From Streptomyces tirandamycinicus (lineage in GTDB: Bacteria > Actinomycetota > Actinomycetes > Streptomycetales > Streptomycetaceae), in the NCBI RefSeq assembly GCF_003097515.1, contig NZ_CP029188.1, positions 186,001 through 250,000 on the forward strand: 64,000 bases of DNA, read 5' to 3'. The stretch's first letter is position 1; every line of letters starts with the position of its first letter. The notes under the pieces were generated by a model that was given only the letters and a program-made list of their open reading frames with translations, did not search any database and had not been told where the DNA came from. Below, piece by piece: positions 52,764 through 62,076 of the stretch. A program made the position numbers and the translations under genes.

Positions 52764-53275
52764 TCCAGCCCCTCCAGCTCCTCCTGGCAGCGCTCCAGCC
52801 AGTCGAGATCGGCCTGCAGGTGCAGCATGGCTCCCTCGATCAGGAGTTGGGCGATGCGGTTGTCCCGGTCCTCGGTCGCGGACAGCTTCGACAGGTTGCG
52901 CATGGTGTTGAGGTACTCGCGTCGCTGCTTGTTGATGAGGGCGATCTGGTCGGCGAGCCCGGTCCTCGGGGCGAGGGCGAGCTTCATGAAGAACTCGTCC
53001 CGCACCCGCGGCTCGTCCGCCGTCTCCTCGAACCAGGCGCGCAGCGCCTCCGTCCCGGCGTCGGTGAGGCGGTAGATCTTCTTGTTGGGCCGGCTGGACT
53101 GGGCGACTTCCTCGCCCTCGATAAGCCCCGACTTCTCCAGGCGCCCGAGCGTCACGTAGATCTGGCCGACGTTGGGCTGAGGGTACGCGGCACCCAGCAG
53201 TTGCTCAAGGTCCTGCTTCAGCTCGTAGCCGTGCGCGGGCCCCCGGGACAGCAGAGCCAGCAGGGGCAGACGCAC
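52760..53275 (-). CDS. PadR family transcriptional regulator
   Basis: 171 residues. Winged HTH at the N-terminus (LALLSRGPAHGYELKQDLEQLLGAAYP, VGQIYVTLGRLEKSGLIEGEEV) and a C-terminal helical dimerisation domain (about 95-170) typical of the long PadR class. The first gene of the exporter operon. It likely represses this operon, and perhaps the divergent sugar-binding protein, through the CGATAC palindrome upstream. Confidence 0.92.
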   Translation of the reverse strand: MRLPLLALLSRGPAHGYELKQDLEQLLGAAYPQPNVGQIYVTLGRLEKSGLIEGEEVAQSSRPNKKIYRLTDAGTEALRAWFEETADEPRVRDEFFMKLALAPRTGLADQIALINKQRREYLNTMRNLSKLSATEDRDNRIAQLLIEGAMLHLQADLDWLERCQEELEGLE

Positions 53276-53386
53276 GCGCGCTCCCCTCCTCCCTGTTGTC
53301 CGCCGGCCGGCCGGGAGCGGTACTCCGGCCGGCCGAGGGCGGTCCGCCGCCCGTCGTGCGGTGTGGCCCGGATCGCTCTCGTCATC

Positions 53387-53406
53387 CGATACGGGCCCTA
53401 GTATCG
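53387..53406. promoter_or_regulatory. Candidate PadR operator
   Basis: CGATAC (53387-53392) and GTATCG (53401-53406) flank an 8-bp spacer with GGGCCC at its heart. It lies 112 bp before the padR start, with AT-rich promoter-like sequence (TAACGGGTATACAT) beside it, and 71 bp before the divergent gene. Confidence 0.55.
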
Positions 53407-53476
53407 CCCATGCCTAACGGGTATACATGCCCTGGACGCGGTCGACGAGGACCGCGCCGGTGCACGGGAGGAACCT

Positions 53477-54760
53477 ATGCGGTGGATACGTGCCGCCGGT
53501 AGGGGGCTCCTGGTCGCGGCGGTGGTGCTCGCGGGGCACGTCTCGGCGGGTGCCGGGGCGGGCACGGGCTCCGCCGGGGCCGCCCCGGGCGACGGGCGCG
53601 GCCCGATGACCCTGGCCACCGCGGGCGATCTCACCGGCTATCTCGGCCCGCTGCTCGAGGGCTGGAACCGCGGTCACCCCGACGAGCGGGTCACGCTGGT
53701 CGAGCTGCCGGACTCCGCGGACGAGACGCGGGCGCAGCTGACGACGGGGCTGCGCTCCGGCGACGGCCGGTACGACATCCTCAACATGGACGTGGCGTGG
53801 ACCTCTGAGTTCGCCGCCGCGGGCTGGATCGCCCCGCTGGACGCGGACCGGTTCCCGCTCGGCAGCTTCCTGCCGCCGGTGCTCGGCACGGCGAAGTACG
53901 AGGACAGGCTGTACGCCGTCCCGTATGTGACCAACGCGGGGATGCTCTACTACCGCAAGGACGTGCTCGACGGTGCGGGCGAGCCGCCGCCGCGCACCTG
54001 GGCGGAGCTGGAGCGCCAGGCGCGGACGCTCGCGCCCCGGCACGGGCTCGGCGGCTACGCCGGGCAGTTCCTGCCGTACGAGGGCCTCACCGTCAACGCG
54101 ACGGAGGCGGTGTACTCGGCCGGGGGCTCCATCCTCGGCGACGACGGCGAGGTCACCGTCGACTCCCCGGCGGCCCGCACCGGTCTCGGCTTCCTCGCCC
54201 GCGGGGTGCGCGACGGCTGGATCCCCAGGGAGGCGCTGACCTACAAGGAGGAGGAGTCCCGGCAGGCCTTCCAGGACGGCCGGCTGCTCTTCCTGCGCAA
54301 CTGGCCCTACGCGTACGCCGGGGCCTCCGGGGCGGACTCGCGGGTGGCGGGGAAGTTCGGCGCGGTGCCGCTGCCCGGGCCCGACGGCCCGGGGACCAGC
54401 GTCCTCGGCGGGTCGAACCTCGCGGTCAGCGCCCGCGCCCGGCACCCGGAGTCGGCGAGCGATCTCATCGCCTACCTCACCAGCGCGCCCGTGCAGCGCA
54501 AGGTGCTCACCGAGGGCGCGCTGCCGCCGGTGCGGGCGGAGCTGTACCGGGATCCCGAGCTGATCCGGCGGTTCCCCTATCTGCCCACCCTGCGCGCCAG
54601 TGTGCTGTCCGCGGCGCCGCGGCCCAAGAGCGCCCGGTACGAGCAGGTGAGCCTGGCCGTGCAGGCCGTGGTGCACGACGCGATGGCGCAGCACCAGGAC
54701 CCGGCCGAGTCGGTGCGCCGGCTCTCCCGGGAGCTGTCGGCGGTCACCCGCCGGGGCTGA
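53477..54760 (+). CDS. Extracellular sugar-binding protein, orphan
   Basis: 427 residues, GAGGAAC before ATG. A signal peptide (about 1-30) without a lipobox Cys, so it would be secreted free rather than lipid-anchored, unusual for ABC binding proteins of a Gram-positive. The periplasmic-binding fold is clear: LTGYLGPLLEGWNRGHPDERVTLVEL, YDILNMDVAWTSEFAAAGWI, AVPYVTNAGMLYYRKD, FQDGRLLFLRNWPYAY. It is most like trehalose/maltose-binding proteins. No permease or ATPase follows, but the agl operon is just downstream. Confidence 0.85.
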   Translation: MRWIRAAGRGLLVAAVVLAGHVSAGAGAGTGSAGAAPGDGRGPMTLATAGDLTGYLGPLLEGWNRGHPDERVTLVELPDSADETRAQLTTGLRSGDGRYDILNMDVAWTSEFAAAGWIAPLDADRFPLGSFLPPVLGTAKYEDRLYAVPYVTNAGMLYYRKDVLDGAGEPPPRTWAELERQARTLAPRHGLGGYAGQFLPYEGLTVNATEAVYSAGGSILGDDGEVTVDSPAARTGLGFLARGVRDGWIPREALTYKEEESRQAFQDGRLLFLRNWPYAYAGASGADSRVAGKFGAVPLPGPDGPGTSVLGGSNLAVSARARHPESASDLIAYLTSAPVQRKVLTEGALPPVRAELYRDPELIRRFPYLPTLRASVLSAAPRPKSARYEQVSLAVQAVVHDAMAQHQDPAESVRRLSRELSAVTRRG

Positions 54761-54784
54761 CCCCCGGCCCACCCCACCCGCCAC

Positions 54785-54803
54785 TTACCTACCTGTTAGG
54801 TAA
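54785..54803. promoter_or_regulatory. TTACCTA-N5-TAGGTAA palindrome
   Basis: Perfect 7-bp arms around CCTGT, AT-rich, 24 bp after the sugar-binding protein gene and 190 bp before the alpha-glucosidase start. Not a typical GC-rich terminator; a regulator site is more likely. Confidence 0.45.
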
Positions 54804-54908
54804 CGGGACCACATCGTCCCGGTCGCGAACGGCGCGGACATTTCCGACATTCACCCCAACTTCCTCGGCATTCCTGCACAACCGTTGACACCCTCTCGAC
54901 ACCGTTAC

Positions 54909-54925
54909 TTAACATGCATGCATAA
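54909..54925. promoter_or_regulatory. LacI-like operator candidate before the alpha-glucosidase gene
   Basis: TTAACATGCATGCATAA: the core ATGCATGCAT is a perfect palindrome, and the outer bases match in most positions. It sits in an AT-rich patch about 50-65 bp before the GTG start, where sugar operons of this type are usually controlled by a LacI-family repressor. No repressor gene lies in the window. Confidence 0.5.
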
Positions 54926-54975
54926 CCGCTGACCTTCTGGTCGCGGGCACCCTTCACGGAGAAACAGGTCAACGG

Positions 54976-56646
54976 GTGACGCTCACAGCCACGGCCGGCC
55001 ACGGCCTCTCGCACCGCCCCCGGCACCGCTGGTGGCGCGACGCGGTGATCTACCAGGTGTACGTCCGCAGCTTCCTGGACAGCACGGGCGACGGGATCGG
55101 CGACCTCGCCGGGGTGCGCGCCGGACTGCCCTACCTGAAGAAGCTCGGCGTCGACGGCATATGGCTGAGCCCCTTCTACCCCTCGCCGCAGCACGACCAC
55201 GGCTACGACGTCGCCGACTACTGCGACGTGGACCCGGTCTACGGCGACCTGGCCGAGTTCGAGCTGCTGATCACCGCCGCGCACCGGCTCGGCATCAAGG
55301 TGCTGCTGGACATCGTCCCGAACCACTGCTCCAGCGAGCACGCGTGGTTCCGCGAGGCCCTCGCCACCGGACCGGGAAGCGCGGCCCGCGCCCGCTTCCA
55401 CTTCGCCGAGGGCCGCGGCCCCGGCGGTGACGTACCGCCCAACAACTGGCACGCGATGTTCGGCGGCCCGGCGTGGAGCCGCGTGACCGAGGCGGACGGC
55501 AGCCCCGGCCAGTGGTACCTGCACATGTTCACGCCCGAGCAGCCCGATCTGAACTGGCGCAACCCCGAGACCGGTGCCCACTTCGAGCAGGTGCTGCGCT
55601 TCTGGCTCGACCGGGGCGTCGACGGGTTCCGGATCGACGTCGCCGCCGGCCTGTTCAAGCACCCGGAGCTGCCCGACTCCCCCGACCCGGAGGCCGACGC
55701 GCGCACCCGCGACTCCGTCAACCCCCTCGCCTGGAACCAGCCCGAGGTGCACGACGTGTGGCGCCACTGGCGGTCGGTGTGCGAGGAGTACACCGTCCGG
55801 GACGGCCGGGAGCGCCTGCTGGTCGGCGAGGTGTCCGTGCCGACCGCGCGGGAGCACGCCCGCTACGTCCGGCCGGACGAGCTCCACCAGGCCTTCTTCT
55901 TCGACCTGCTGAGCGCGCCCTGGGACGCCGCCGCGTTCCGCAAGGTCGTCGCCGAGGCGATGTCGGACATCGCGGGCACCGGTTCCACCGTCACCTGGGT
56001 GCTGAACAACCACGACCAGGTCCGCACCGTGACCCGGTACGGGGAGTGCGGCACCGAGTCCAGCGGGCTCGGCTCGGCCCGCGCCCGCGCCGCGGCACTG
56101 CTGATGCTGGCGCTCCCCGGCGCCGCCTACATCTACCAGGGCGAGGAGCTGGGTCTGCCGGAGGTCGTGGACCTGCCCGACGAGGTGCTCACCGACCCGA
56201 TCTTCCGCCGCACCGGCAGCCGGGCGCGGATCCGCGACGGCTGCCGGGTACCGCTGCCGTGGTCCGGCCACGCGTCGCCGTTCGGGTTCACCTCCGGCGC
56301 CGAGGGAGCCAAGCCGTGGCTGCCGCAGCCCGGCTGGTTCGCCCGGCACGCCACCGACCGCGCGCTCGCCGACACCCGCTCGTTCTGGCACCTCTACCGC
56401 GACGGGCTCCAGCTGCGCCGCGGTCTGCCGCAGCTCGGCGAGGGCAGCCTGCGCTGGCTCGACTCCCCGCCCGACGTGCTCGCCTTCGTCCGGGGGGACG
56501 GGCTGGTCTGTGCCGTCAACTTCGGCACCGCCCCCGTACCCGCTCCCGTCTCCGGTGCGCCGCTGCTGGCCAGCGGCCCCTGCCCGCCCGGTGCGCTGCC
56601 GGGATCCACCGCCGCCTGGTGGATCGGCGACGGGACCACCGAGTGA
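54976..56646 (+). CDS. aglA: Alpha-glucosidase (GH13)
   Basis: 556 residues, GTG start. TIM-barrel GH13: YQVYVRSFLDSTGDGIGDL, GVDGIWLSPFYPSPQHDHGYDV, catalytic nucleophile Asp in GFRIDVAAG, acid Glu in LLVGEVS and the third Asp in NNHDQVR. No signal peptide, so it cleaves imported alpha-glucosides (maltose, isomaltose, trehalose-like) in the cytoplasm. It leads the operon of one binding protein and two permeases, the agl arrangement. The gene symbol is by analogy. Confidence 0.92.
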   Translation: MTLTATAGHGLSHRPRHRWWRDAVIYQVYVRSFLDSTGDGIGDLAGVRAGLPYLKKLGVDGIWLSPFYPSPQHDHGYDVADYCDVDPVYGDLAEFELLITAAHRLGIKVLLDIVPNHCSSEHAWFREALATGPGSAARARFHFAEGRGPGGDVPPNNWHAMFGGPAWSRVTEADGSPGQWYLHMFTPEQPDLNWRNPETGAHFEQVLRFWLDRGVDGFRIDVAAGLFKHPELPDSPDPEADARTRDSVNPLAWNQPEVHDVWRHWRSVCEEYTVRDGRERLLVGEVSVPTAREHARYVRPDELHQAFFFDLLSAPWDAAAFRKVVAEAMSDIAGTGSTVTWVLNNHDQVRTVTRYGECGTESSGLGSARARAAALLMLALPGAAYIYQGEELGLPEVVDLPDEVLTDPIFRRTGSRARIRDGCRVPLPWSGHASPFGFTSGAEGAKPWLPQPGWFARHATDRALADTRSFWHLYRDGLQLRRGLPQLGEGSLRWLDSPPDVLAFVRGDGLVCAVNFGTAPVPAPVSGAPLLASGPCPPGALPGSTAAWWIGDGTTE

Positions 56647-56783
56647 CCCGCCGAGTGACCCGCGGAACGACCCCGCCCGTCCGCACCCGTGCCGTCCAGC
56701 CGCACCCGTCCCACCCAGCGGCACCCGTCCCGTACCTCCTTCGACGCTCCGTCCGTTTCCCCGACCGGTAAGGAATTCCCGCC

Positions 56784-58109
56784 ATGAACCCACGACGCAC
56801 GATGCTCGCCGGATGCACCGCCCTGGCCCTCGCCCTCGGCGCGACCGCCTGCGGCGGCGACCCCGTGGCCCCGGCCGGCGGTGGCGACAAGTCGCTCGGC
56901 GGCCAGACGATCACGGTCGCCGCGGTCTGGTCCGGCGCCGAGCAGAAGAACTTCCAGAAGGTGCTGGACGCCTTCGCCGAGAAGACCGGCGCCAAGACGC
57001 AGTTCGTCTCCACCGGCGACAACGTCTCCACCGTGGTCGGCAGCAAGATCGAGGGCGGCAACGCCCCCGACGTGGTGATGGTCCCCCAGGTCGGTGTGCT
57101 CCAGCAGTTCGCCAAGAGCGGCTGGCTCACCCCGCTGTCCAAGACCGCCGAGAAGTCCGTCGACGCCGACTTCGCTCCGGTGTGGAAGAACTACGGCAGC
57201 GTCGACGGCTCGCTGTACGGCCTGTACTTCAAGGCCGCCCACAAGTCGACCGTCTGGTACAGCCCGGACGCGCTGGACCAGGCGGGCGTCAAGCCGCCGG
57301 CCACGTACGCGGACATGCTCAAGGCCGGCCGGGCCGTCTCCGACTCGGGCCTGCCCGCCTTCGCCGTCGCCGGCGAGGACGGCTGGACCCTCACCGACTG
57401 GTTCGAGAACATCTACCTCTCCCAGGCCGGTCCGGAGAAGTACGACCAGCTCGCCGCCCACACGCTGAAGTGGACCGACCCCAGCGTGGTGAACGCGCTC
57501 ACCACCCTCGGCGAGCTGTTCTCCGACAAGGAGCTGATCGCCGGCGGCCAGAAGGGCGCGCTCGCCACCGACTTCCCCGGCTCGGTCGAGAAGGTCTTCG
57601 GCCCCGACCCCGAGGCGGGCATGGTCTACGAGGGCGACTTCGTCGCGGGTGTCGCCAAGGACCAGTTCGGCAAGAAGATCGGCGAGGACGCCGACTTCTT
57701 CCCCTTCCCCGCGGTCGACGGCGGCAAGGCCCCGGTCGTCTCCGGCGGCGACGCGGCGGTCGTGCTCAAGGACGGCAAGAACCAGAAGGCCGCGATGGCG
57801 TTCCTGGAGTACCTGGCGACCCCGGAGGCGGCGGCGGTCTGGGCCGAGGCGGGCGGCTTCCTCTCCCCCAACAAGAAGCTCGACCTCGCCGCCTACGGCG
57901 ACGACACCACCCGTGAGACGGCCAAGTCGCTGATCGACGCCGGTGACTCCGTCCGCTTCGACATGTCCGACCAGGCCCCCGCGGCCTTCGGCGGCACCAA
58001 GGGCGCGGGCGAGTGGAAGCTGCTGCAGGACTTCCTGCGCGACCCGTCCGACCCGAAGGCCACCGCGGCCCGTCTCGAGGACGCCGCGGCCAAGGCGTAC
58101 AAGGGCTGA
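56784..58109 (+). CDS. aglE: Alpha-glucoside-binding lipoprotein
   Basis: 441 residues; AAGGAATT before ATG. Lipobox LGATAC with Cys23, then a Gly-rich stretch. Binding-protein fold: ITVAAVWSGAEQKNFQKVLDAF, APDVVMVPQVGVLQQFAKSGWL, YGLYFKAAHKSTVWYS, FPAVDGG, FLEYLATPEAAAVW. Related to AglE-type binding proteins. 138 bp after the glucosidase gene. Confidence 0.92.
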   Translation: MNPRRTMLAGCTALALALGATACGGDPVAPAGGGDKSLGGQTITVAAVWSGAEQKNFQKVLDAFAEKTGAKTQFVSTGDNVSTVVGSKIEGGNAPDVVMVPQVGVLQQFAKSGWLTPLSKTAEKSVDADFAPVWKNYGSVDGSLYGLYFKAAHKSTVWYSPDALDQAGVKPPATYADMLKAGRAVSDSGLPAFAVAGEDGWTLTDWFENIYLSQAGPEKYDQLAAHTLKWTDPSVVNALTTLGELFSDKELIAGGQKGALATDFPGSVEKVFGPDPEAGMVYEGDFVAGVAKDQFGKKIGEDADFFPFPAVDGGKAPVVSGGDAAVVLKDGKNQKAAMAFLEYLATPEAAAVWAEAGGFLSPNKKLDLAAYGDDTTRETAKSLIDAGDSVRFDMSDQAPAAFGGTKGAGEWKLLQDFLRDPSDPKATAARLEDAAAKAYKG

Positions 58110-58115
58110 CGGCTC

Positions 58116-59480
58116 ATGACCGCAGTCACCGCACCCGGCGCCGCCCCGTCCGCGGGGCGGCCCCGGGCCGCCGATCCGCGGCACCGCGCCCGGCGGCGCC
58201 GGCGCCTCGTCGCCCTGGCCTTCGCGCTGCCGGCGCTGCTGCTGCTCGGCGCCCTCGTGGTCTATCCGGTGCTGTTCTCGGTGGGGCGCAGCCTCTTCGA
58301 CGCCTCCGGCACCCGGTTCGTCGGCGCCGGCAACTACACCGAGATGTTCCGCGACCCCGCCACCCTCACGGCCGTGCGCAACAGCGCCATCTGGGTCGTC
58401 GTCGCGCCGACGCTGCTCACCGGGCTGGGGCTGGTCCTGGCCGTCCTGGTGGAGAAGGTCCGCTGGGCCACGGCGTTCAAGCTGCTGCTGTTCATGCCGA
58501 TGGCCGTGTCCTTCCTCGCCGCAGGCATCATCTTCCGCCTCGCCTACGAGGAGGACCCGGACAAGGGAGTGCTCAACGCGGCCGTGGTCGGGGTGCACGA
58601 CGCGTTCGCCGACTCCTCGTCGTACCCGACCGCACGCGCCCGGGACGGCCAGGGCCTGGCCAAGGCGCCCGACGGGTCCTACACCACGACCGGATCCGCC
58701 TCGCCGGGCGACACCCTCGCCCTCGGGCTCGTGGGAGTGAAGCCCGCAGACCTCCCCGAGGACGCCCGCCCGGCGCACGGGGCGGCGGCGGGGAAGGCCG
58801 GCGCCGACGCCCTGTCCGGCGTGGTCTACCTGGACTTCACCCCCGGCGGAGGCGGCGAGCGGGGCAAGGTCGACCGGGAGGAGAGCGGGCTGCCCGGGAT
58901 GACCGTCGAGGCGGTCCAAGGCGGCAGGACCGCCGCCACCGCCACCACCGCGGCCGACGGCTCCTTCGCCTTCCGGGGCCTGGAGGCCGGCTCCTACACG
59001 GTGCGGCTGCCCGCGGAGAACTTCGCGCCGCCCTACGAGGGGATCTCCTGGCTCGGGCCCGCCCTGGTCACCCCGGCCATCATCGGCGCGTACCTGTGGA
59101 TCTGGACCGGGTTCGCGATGGTGCTGATCGGCGCGGGGCTGTCCTCGCTGCCGCGCGACGCGCTCGAGGCGGCCCGGATGGACGGGGCCAACGAGTGGCA
59201 GGTCTTCCGCAGGATCACCGTCCCGCTGCTGGCGCCGATCCTCACCGTGGTCTTCGTGACGCTGGTGATCAACGTGATGAAGGTCTTCGACCTCGTCTAC
59301 ATCATCGCGCCCGGGCCGGTGCAGCAGGACGCCACGGTGCTGGCGACCCAGATGTGGCTGGTGTCCTTCGGCGGCGGCAACGACCAGGGGCTCGGCAGCG
59401 CACTGGGCGTCCTGCTCCTGCTGCTGGTGATCCCCGCCATGGTCTTCAACGTCCGCCGCTTCCGAAGGAGCCAGCGATGA
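58116..59480 (+). CDS. aglF: ABC sugar permease with an inserted extracellular domain
   Basis: 454 residues, about 150 longer than the usual 300. Membrane helices near 30-50, 90-110, 125-145, then an outside insertion (about 155-305) and the last helices from about 310. The insertion has [32 protein letters not shown] and [24 protein letters not shown], a prealbumin-like (SdrD-B or carboxypeptidase-regulatory) beta sandwich. The EAA loop [21 protein letters not shown] is intact, so transport function is retained. Six bp after aglE. Confidence 0.9.
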   Translation: MTAVTAPGAAPSAGRPRAADPRHRARRRRRLVALAFALPALLLLGALVVYPVLFSVGRSLFDASGTRFVGAGNYTEMFRDPATLTAVRNSAIWVVVAPTLLTGLGLVLAVLVEKVRWATAFKLLLFMPMAVSFLAAGIIFRLAYEEDPDKGVLNAAVVGVHDAFADSSSYPTARARDGQGLAKAPDGSYTTTGSASPGDTLALGLVGVKPADLPEDARPAHGAAAGKAGADALSGVVYLDFTPGGGGERGKVDREESGLPGMTVEAVQGGRTAATATTAADGSFAFRGLEAGSYTVRLPAENFAPPYEGISWLGPALVTPAIIGAYLWIWTGFAMVLIGAGLSSLPRDALEAARMDGANEWQVFRRITVPLLAPILTVVFVTLVINVMKVFDLVYIIAPGPVQQDATVLATQMWLVSFGGGNDQGLGSALGVLLLLLVIPAMVFNVRRFRRSQR

Positions 59481-60415
59481 GCGCCGCCGCCACCGATCCG
59501 GCGACCGGTCCCGCCCCCGGTCCCGCGCCCTTGAAGGAGCCGGCCGCCCCGAGCGGGACGGCACGGGCGAAGTCCGGCGGCCGGCTGGGCCGCTGGCTCG
59601 GCAACGGCGCGGTCCAGGCGCTCCTGGTGGTGGTCGGCCTGGTCTGGATCACCCCGCTCGCGGGGCTGCTGCTGTCCTCGCTGCGCTCGGCCCAGGACAA
59701 CGCGAGCAGCGGCTGGTGGACCGCGCTGGCCGGTCCCGCTCAGCTGTCGTTCGACAACTACACGCAGCTGCTGGGCAACGCCGGGATCACCCAGGCGTTC
59801 TGGAACACCGTACTGATCTCGGTCCCGGCGACCGCCCTGGTCATCGTCCTCGCGGCGCTCGCCGGATACGCCTTCGCCTGGCTGGACTTCCCGGGCCGCG
59901 ACTGGATCTTCCTGCTGGTGGTGGCGCTGCTGGTGGTGCCGGTCCAGGTGGGGCTGCTGCCGGTCGCCAAGCTCTTCGGCCAGCTCGGGCTGTTCGGCAC
60001 GATTCCGGGTGTGGTGCTCTTCCATGTGGCCTACGGGCTGCCCTTCGCCATCTTCCTGCTGCGCAACTACTTCGCGGACATCCCCCGCGAGATGCTGGAG
60101 GCGGCGCGGATGGACGGCGGCAGCGAGTGGCGCATCTTCACCCGGCTGGTGCTGCCGGTGGGCCGTCCGGCGATCGCCAGTCTGGCGATCTTCCAGTTCC
60201 TGTGGGTGTGGAACGACATGCTCGTGGCGCTGCTGTTCGCGGACAGCTCGTCGCAGCCGCTCACGGTGGCCCTGCAGTCCCAGGTGCGGCAGTTCGGCAG
60301 CAACATCGACGTGCTGGCACCGGGCGCCTTCCTGTCGCTCGTCGTGCCGGTGGTGGTGTTCTTCGCCTTCCAGCGGCACTTCGTCCAGGGGGTGATGGCC
60401 GGCTCGGTCAAGTGA
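59477..60415 (+). CDS. aglG: ABC sugar permease
   Basis: 312 residues, ATGA overlap with aglF. Six membrane helices and the EAA motif [22 protein letters not shown]. It ends in [20 protein letters not shown], as is typical of MalG-like permeases. The shared ATPase (MsiK-like in Streptomyces) is not in the window, as expected for this genus. Confidence 0.93.
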   Translation: MSAAATDPATGPAPGPAPLKEPAAPSGTARAKSGGRLGRWLGNGAVQALLVVVGLVWITPLAGLLLSSLRSAQDNASSGWWTALAGPAQLSFDNYTQLLGNAGITQAFWNTVLISVPATALVIVLAALAGYAFAWLDFPGRDWIFLLVVALLVVPVQVGLLPVAKLFGQLGLFGTIPGVVLFHVAYGLPFAIFLLRNYFADIPREMLEAARMDGGSEWRIFTRLVLPVGRPAIASLAIFQFLWVWNDMLVALLFADSSSQPLTVALQSQVRQFGSNIDVLAPGAFLSLVVPVVVFFAFQRHFVQGVMAGSVK

Positions 60416-60679
60416 GCGGCCGTTCGGGCGCGGCCGGTCTCCGTACGCGGTGCGTGCGGGGGCCGGCCGCGCCCGCGGATCGCCCCAGGACCGCGAGCGC
60501 GGGCGGCGGCATGCGGGCAAGGACTCTTCAGGGGACCGGCGCGGGCGCGCCGAAGGCCTGCGCACCGGGAGCGGGACACCCGCGGCCGCGCCCGTGGACG
60601 CCGGGGCCCGTCCGTCCCGACACACTCGTGCGGAGTAGGTACCGCGGTCTGCCGCCCCTGTCCGCGTTCCACTGGGGGA

Positions 60680-61669
60680 ATGCCACACCCCCAGCTGACG
60701 GTCGTCGTCCCCTGCTTCGACGAGAGCGAGGTGATCGACGCGTTCCACTCGGCGCTGGTCGCCGCACTGGAGCCGACCGGAGCGCGCTTCGAGATCTGCT
60801 ACGTCGACGACGGCAGCGGCGACGGGACCGCGGACCGGCTGAGAGCGCTCGCTGCGGGTTCCCCGTGCGTCCGCTACACCTCCTTCAGCCGGAACTTCGG
60901 CAAGGAGGCCGCCCTGCTCGCCGGGATGCGGATGGCCCGGGGCGACGCGGTGGTGCTGATGGACGCCGATCTGCAGCATCCCCCCGAACTCGTGCCCCGC
61001 ATGCTGGAGCTGCACCGAAACGGCTACGACCAGGTCGTCGCCCGGCGCGACCGCGCGGGCGAGGGCGCGCTGCGTTCGGCGCTGAGCCGCGCGTACTACC
61101 GGCTGGTGCGGCACTTCATGGACGTGGAGGTCGCCGACGGGGAGGGCGACTTCCGCCTGCTGTCGCGCCGGGCCGTCGACGCCGTGCTGTCGCTTCCGGA
61201 GAGCAACCGGTTCTCCAAGGGGCTGTTCTCCTGGATCGGCTTCCCGACGGCCGGCTTCGCCTACCGCAACGCCGAACGGGCCGCGGGCCGCTCCAAGTGG
61301 GGCGGCCGACGGCTGGTGGACTACGGGATCGACGGGCTGCTGTCGTTCAACACCCGTCCGCTGCGCCTGGCGATCCACACCGGCCTCTGGCTGTTCCTCT
61401 CCGCCCTGGGCTACGCGGGGTGGATCGTCGTGAACGCCGTGGTCGACGGCGTCGACACACCGGGGTACGCGACGCTCATCACCGCCATCGTCGGCCTGAG
61501 CGGAGTCCAGCTCGCGACGCTCGGCGTGATCGGCGAGTACGTCGGCCGGATCTACCACGAGGCGAAACGGCGGCCGCACTACGTCGTGGCCGAGACCGAC
61601 ACGCGCACGCCCGGTCACCCGGACGGCGTGCCCGCGGCGACCGCGGCGCGGTCCCGGTCCCGCCGGTGA
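60680..61669 (+). CDS. GtrB-type glycosyltransferase family 2
   Basis: 329 residues. GT-A fold with DDGSGDGT (metal-proximal), [12 protein letters not shown] and DADLQHPPE, acceptor region [23 protein letters not shown], and two C-terminal membrane helices (about 230-300). This is the undecaprenyl-phosphate glucosyltransferase (GtrB/DPMS) class that makes a lipid-linked sugar. It is coupled (GTGA) to the gtrA gene. Confidence 0.9.
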   Translation: MPHPQLTVVVPCFDESEVIDAFHSALVAALEPTGARFEICYVDDGSGDGTADRLRALAAGSPCVRYTSFSRNFGKEAALLAGMRMARGDAVVLMDADLQHPPELVPRMLELHRNGYDQVVARRDRAGEGALRSALSRAYYRLVRHFMDVEVADGEGDFRLLSRRAVDAVLSLPESNRFSKGLFSWIGFPTAGFAYRNAERAAGRSKWGGRRLVDYGIDGLLSFNTRPLRLAIHTGLWLFLSALGYAGWIVVNAVVDGVDTPGYATLITAIVGLSGVQLATLGVIGEYVGRIYHEAKRRPHYVVAETDTRTPGHPDGVPAATAARSRSRR

Positions 61670-62076
61670 ACGCGGCCGGCCTGCGGCAGTTCGCCGTGTT
61701 CGCACTGGTCGGAGTGGTCAACACCGGGGTGTACTACGGCGTGTACGCGTTGCTGCTCGGGTGGCTGCCGTACCTGGCCGCGCACGCCCTGGCCTACGGG
61801 GTGGGAGTGACGGGCTCGTTCCTGCTCAACTCCTGCGTCACCCTCCGCACCCGGCCGACATGGCGCGCCTTCGTGCGCTACCCCCTGTCGGGTGCGGCCG
61901 GTCTCGTCGGCAGTGGGGTGCTGCTCCATCTGGCCGTGAGCCGGCTGGGCATGGACGAGCATCTCGCGGCGATCGCCGCGGGGGTGCTCGCCACCCCCCT
62001 GACGTTCCTGGTCGCACGCTGGGCCATCCTGTCCGGGGCCCGCCGGACCGTCACGGAACCCGCGTCGAGCGAGTGA
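61666..62076 (+). CDS. GtrA family flippase-like membrane protein
   Basis: 136 residues, GTG start overlapping the stop of the gtrB-like gene. Four membrane helices with [19 protein letters not shown] and [19 protein letters not shown], the GtrA signature. It likely moves the polyprenyl-phosphate sugar made by its partner across the membrane. Its last 26 bp overlap the end of the convergent gene. Confidence 0.9.
   Translation: MNAAGLRQFAVFALVGVVNTGVYYGVYALLLGWLPYLAAHALAYGVGVTGSFLLNSCVTLRTRPTWRAFVRYPLSGAAGLVGSGVLLHLAVSRLGMDEHLAAIAAGVLATPLTFLVARWAILSGARRTVTEPASSE

Noticed and set aside
54785..54803. DmdR/IdeR iron box
   Set aside because: The half-sites read TTACC...GGTAA rather than TTAGG...CCTAA, so the orientation does not fit the iron-box consensus.
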